Origin: Sphingomonas oleivorans
GTDB taxonomy: Bacteria > Pseudomonadota > Alphaproteobacteria > Sphingomonadales > Sphingomonadaceae
Assembly: GCF_003050615.1 (NCBI RefSeq)
Contig: NZ_NWBU01000018.1
Span: 167,494-231,493, forward strand
Direction: 5' to 3'
Length of the DNA: 64,000 nt
The first letter of the stretch is position 1, and each line of letters begins with the position of its first letter. Below, piece by piece: positions 61,734 through 64,000 of the stretch. A model generated the notes under the pieces. That model saw only the letters and a program-made list of their open reading frames with translations. It ran no database searches and had not been told where the DNA came from. A program made the position numbers and the translations under genes.

Positions 61734-61811
61734 TCAGGCCTGATCCTTCAACATCTTGCGAATTCGTCGGACCTGATCCGGGCTGACCGGCGCTGCATGA
61801 TTACCCCATGC
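61734..61811 (-). pseudogene. C-terminal remnant of a cytochrome c subunit
   Basis: On the minus strand the bases before TGA (61736-61734) encode AWGNHAAPVSPDQVRRIRKM LKDQA. The WGN-AAPVS-x-V-x-x-(I/L)R pattern is how the triheme cytochrome subunits of GMC-type dehydrogenases usually end. No heme motif or start remains. It is joined out of frame to the start of the GMC gene. Confidence 0.55.
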
Positions 61812-61879
61812 GCCATGATCGCTCCGGTCCATCCGAAGCCGATGATCACGGCATCGACGCGCTTGGCTCGAAGGGTCAT
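61812..61879 (-). pseudogene. N-terminal remnant of a GMC/gluconate-2-dehydrogenase flavoprotein
   Basis: ATG 61879 overlaps the stop of the subunit 3 gene by 4 bases (ATGA) and encodes MTLRAKRVDAVIIGFGWTGA IMA, the FAD dinucleotide-binding start of the large subunit of gluconate 2-dehydrogenase-type enzymes. After 23 residues the family sequence ends abruptly and the frame runs into the cytochrome remnant. Loss of the rest of this gene and most of the cytochrome gene explains the scar. Confidence 0.7.
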
Positions 61880-62577
61880 GTCCGACCGTCGATGGAGACG
61901 GGACCGAGCGGGTAGCGACGACCGGGCTGGTCCATCCAGTCCGTGAAATCGGCCCGCGCGCCGGGGAAGCTGATCATCCGCCAGGCGAGCATGCCTCGAT
62001 TGCCGCCATGGATGGGGTCCGAGAAATAGCCTTCCCTGCTATTGCGCAAAGCGAGCTCGAAGAAGGCGGGCAACGTGCTGTCGGCCGGGACGAACCGTCC
62101 CCCTTCGACATCCAGGAGAAGTTGCCGCCGGTCATTCGTGCTCCATTCGGCGAAGCCGGAACTGGAACGCCTGCGGCATAGGCCGTCGATCGTTGCGATC
62201 GCCCGACGATAGAGGCCCGCCGGGGTATAGGGATGCTGATAGCCCAGTGTCGCCGGCGTATCGGGAAAGTGGGGGCCGGCCATGTACCAGAAGTCGCCGC
62301 GGCCATAGGGCCCGGCCAGTTGGCGGTCGATGAAGCCCACGATACCCGCCTCCACCGCCCCGGGGCCATCAGCGTCGGCCGGGATCAGCACGTCTACCCA
62401 TGCTTCGAGGAAGGCCCATTCCTGGACCTTGAAGAAGGCGGGGGTCCGCCGGTCGCGCGGCACCCCGGATCCGCCGTCGCGATGACAGGAGGGAAGCAGC
62501 GTTGCCGCGAGCGGCGCTGCTCCGGCTGCAAGCACCTGTCGACGCGTCGCATGCTGTGCCGGCTTGTGGTCGGGCAT
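61876..62577 (-). CDS. Gluconate 2-dehydrogenase subunit 3-family protein
   Basis: A 233-residue accessory subunit. A Tat signal (ATRRQVLAAGAAPLAATLLP, with Cys after it) is followed by the subunit 3 domain: WAFLEAWVDVLIPADADGPG, GIVGFIDRQLAGPYG, and a C-terminal YFSDPIHGGNRGMLAWRMIS FPGAR block that is diagnostic. In intact systems this protein escorts the GMC flavoprotein through the Tat pathway. Here its flavoprotein and cytochrome partners are deleted, so it is probably non-functional or an orphan. ATG 62577 has AGGACAGGA upstream; the frame opens at 62628. Confidence 0.88.
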   Translation of the reverse strand: MPDHKPAQHATRRQVLAAGAAPLAATLLPSCHRDGGSGVPRDRRTPAFFKVQEWAFLEAWVDVLIPADADGPGAVEAGIVGFIDRQLAGPYGRGDFWYMAGPHFPDTPATLGYQHPYTPAGLYRRAIATIDGLCRRRSSSGFAEWSTNDRRQLLLDVEGGRFVPADSTLPAFFELALRNSREGYFSDPIHGGNRGMLAWRMISFPGARADFTDWMDQPGRRYPLGPVSIDGRT

Positions 62578-63061
62578 GGTCCTGTCCTGCGAGTGACGGC
62601 GCGGCCAAAACGGCACGGGCAACGTCACGCATCAGGTTAAAGCGCTCTGCCGCCTCGACAATGCATACGAAGGGATGGGCCGACTTGTCCCAAATATGGG
62701 ATGAGCGGGGGTTGGCATCCTGCACCAACTGGCGATCACAAAACTCAGCCCCGCCGCTATGGACGGACGACATTTGCCGGAGCCTGATCGACCTCTTTTC
62801 CGGAAGGCTGGCAGTTTGAGCGCGACAAGCCATTCAGCTGCGCAAGCCTGAATAGCAGCGCTCGCAATCCTGCCTATGATGTCCTTGGATGCTCCGATGG
62901 AAAGAGCATCGCGCCTGGTGTCCTGTCGCTGTGGGTCATGGTCGCGCGAATGAGTCACGTTCATCGGGATGATCAATTTGTCCAAGATCCGCACGAACGC
63001 GCCAAGCCTTTCCGAAGAGATGGCGGTCTGATCATGCTCACCAGTTCGAGGACCCGCTTGC
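62578..63061. other. Divergent intergenic region
   Basis: About 480 bases between the subunit 3 gene and the alpha/beta hydrolase gene. It should hold both promoters. A small dyad CCCAAATATGGG lies near 62688-62699, but it differs from the CCCCATAC palindromes. No gene is supported. Confidence 0.45.
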
Positions 63062-63925
63062 ATGATCGCGATCAATCGCCACACCGTCCACGCCAACGGA
63101 ATCCGTCAGCATTATATCGATGCCGGATCCGGCGCACCCGTCATCCTTCTACATGGCTTTCCGGAGACCAATTACGCGTGGCGCCATCAGATCCCGGTAC
63201 TCGGCGAGCTTTACCGGGTGATCGCCCCGGACCTGCGAGGCTATGGTGAAACCGACAAGCCCGCGTCCGGCTATGACAAGCGCAACATGGCCCGTGACCT
63301 CGCGGCATTGCTCGATGGCCTGGGCATCGACCGGATCGCGCTCGTGGGCCATGACCGGGGAGCGCGGGTCGCAACCCGGTTCGCCAAGGATTATCCCGAT
63401 CGGGTCGACCGGCTGGTCGTGATGGACAATGTGCCGACGCGGATCGTCGCCCGCGAGATCAATGCCCAGATCGCCAAGGCCTATTGGTTCTTCCTCTTCC
63501 ATCTCGTGCCGGATCTTCCCGAAACCCTGATCGCGGGGAAGGAAGAGCAGTGGCTGCGCCACTTCTTCTCCGACTGGACCTATGATCCGGGCAGCATCTC
63601 GGGCGAAGCGTTCGACACCTATGTGCGAGCCTATCGTGCTCCGGGAGCCGTCCGGGGCGCCATGGCGGACTATCGCGCCAATGCGGAAGATGTCGCCCAG
63701 GACAAGGAGGACGCCGATATCAAGATTGGATGCCCCGTCCTTTCTCTGTGGGGAGCCGATTTCGGAGCCGTCGGCAAGCTGTTCGACATGCCTTCCGTGT
63801 GGGCGGAGATGGCCTCGGATCTGCGCGCCGAAGCTATCCCGAACTGCGGCCATTTGCCGCATGAGGAACGCCCCGAAGCCGTCAACGCGCTCCTCCTGGA
63901 ATTCCTGCAGGGATGGCAGGGCTAG
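63062..63925 (+). CDS. Alpha/beta hydrolase with Asp nucleophile (epoxide hydrolase/haloacetate dehalogenase type)
   Basis: A 287-residue hydrolase. PVILLHGFPETNYAWRHQIP holds the oxyanion HGFP motif, VGHDRGARVATRFAKDYPDR the nucleophile Asp and two Arg residues, VVMDNVPTR the acid Asp after strand 6 as in fluoroacetate dehalogenase, and NCGHLPHEERPEAV the catalytic His. The Arg pair and acid position favour the haloacetate dehalogenase branch, but the usual His-Trp pair after AYW is replaced by Phe-Phe (KAYWFFLFH), so fluoride handling is doubtful and an epoxide hydrolase activity is possible. The gene is alone at the right end of the window. Confidence 0.85.
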   Translation: MIAINRHTVHANGIRQHYIDAGSGAPVILLHGFPETNYAWRHQIPVLGELYRVIAPDLRGYGETDKPASGYDKRNMARDLAALLDGLGIDRIALVGHDRGARVATRFAKDYPDRVDRLVVMDNVPTRIVAREINAQIAKAYWFFLFHLVPDLPETLIAGKEEQWLRHFFSDWTYDPGSISGEAFDTYVRAYRAPGAVRGAMADYRANAEDVAQDKEDADIKIGCPVLSLWGADFGAVGKLFDMPSVWAEMASDLRAEAIPNCGHLPHEERPEAVNALLLEFLQGWQG

Positions 63926-63938
63926 GGGCAATCGACAT

Positions 63939-64000
63939 TCATCGTAACCAGATCATGACGGCGGCGAGGTGGGCGAAGCCTGTGAAGTGGACGGTGCGCC
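63939..64000 (-). pseudogene. 3' end of a transposase gene, cut by window edge
   Basis: On the minus strand the last codons before TGA (63941-63939) read RTVHFTGFAHLAAVMIWLR, the common C-terminus of IS5-type transposases (FxGFxxLAAxMIWLR). The rest lies beyond the window, so whether the gene is intact is unknown. It shows that an insertion sequence begins just right of position 63930. Confidence 0.6.

Noticed and set aside
62688..62699. CCCAAATATGGG as a fourth copy of the kinase palindrome
   Set aside because: It lacks the CATAC/GTATG core and has different spacing; only the outer C/G bases agree.

Overview
The window reads as chromosomal DNA of a GC-rich alphaproteobacterium, most likely a sphingomonad (Sphingomonas, Sphingobium or Novosphingobium type). 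The basis is the gene style: TonB receptors in place of simple porins, FixL/FixJ-type signalling, a Bap-like type I adhesin, IS5-family elements and many flavin, molybdenum and alpha/beta-hydrolase enzymes. No rRNA or tRNA gene, CRISPR array, phage module or replication origin was seen. The species assignment is an inference.

Layout. 0-9.96 kb: catabolic and redox genes. These are a FUSC/cupin/yellow-like set on the minus strand, an alcohol dehydrogenase plus semialdehyde dehydrogenase pair, a thioredoxin-fold redoxin, a LysR gene divergent from an SsuD-like monooxygenase, decayed transporter remnants, and two hydrolases. 10.1-19.8 kb: a self-contained sucrose/fructan locus with a CscB-like permease, a LacI repressor, a TonB receptor and two cytoplasmic-looking GH32 enzymes. 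One of the GH32 enzymes has a LamG-like front domain and Glu at the usual nucleophile position. A shared operator lies upstream of both the permease and the receptor. 20.3-21.3 kb: a small gene whose stop codon appears to be supplied by an IS5-family (IS427-like) insertion. 21.5-31 kb: a four-gene operon for a large VCBS/RTX adhesin with its own ABC exporter, HlyD adaptor and TolC-like channel.

31.2-44.8 kb: a stress and signalling block. It holds two related chloroperoxidase-like hydrolases, an old yellow enzyme, a catalase, an isochorismatase-like hydrolase, an AraC regulator, three histidine kinases, a lone receiver and a FixJ-type regulator. The same palindrome (CCCCATAC-N4-GTATGGGG) lies in front of each of the three kinase genes and was not noticed elsewhere, which suggests one feedback-controlled network. 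45-50.4 kb: a VOC protein, then a three-gene molybdenum hydroxylase operon (triheme cytochrome c, 2Fe-2S subunit, Moco subunit). 50.4-57.7 kb: LysR/OYE/MFS/FAD-monooxygenase, pirin/LysR and AraC units, several with visible LysR-type boxes. 58.3-61.7 kb: an FAH hydrolase, MBL hydrolase and porin operon. 61.7-64 kb: the remains of a gluconate-2-dehydrogenase-type operon (subunit 3 intact, flavoprotein and cytochrome collapsed into a scar), an Asp-nucleophile alpha/beta hydrolase, and the tail of another transposase at the edge.

A recurring theme is gene decay by deletion. Four scars were found: SsuA/TonB at 8.2 kb, TMEM175 at 38.1 kb, AEC transporter at 57.8 kb and GMC/cytochrome at 61.8 kb. 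With the IS elements, they mark this as a fluid accessory region. All family assignments come from reading motifs; no database search was run.
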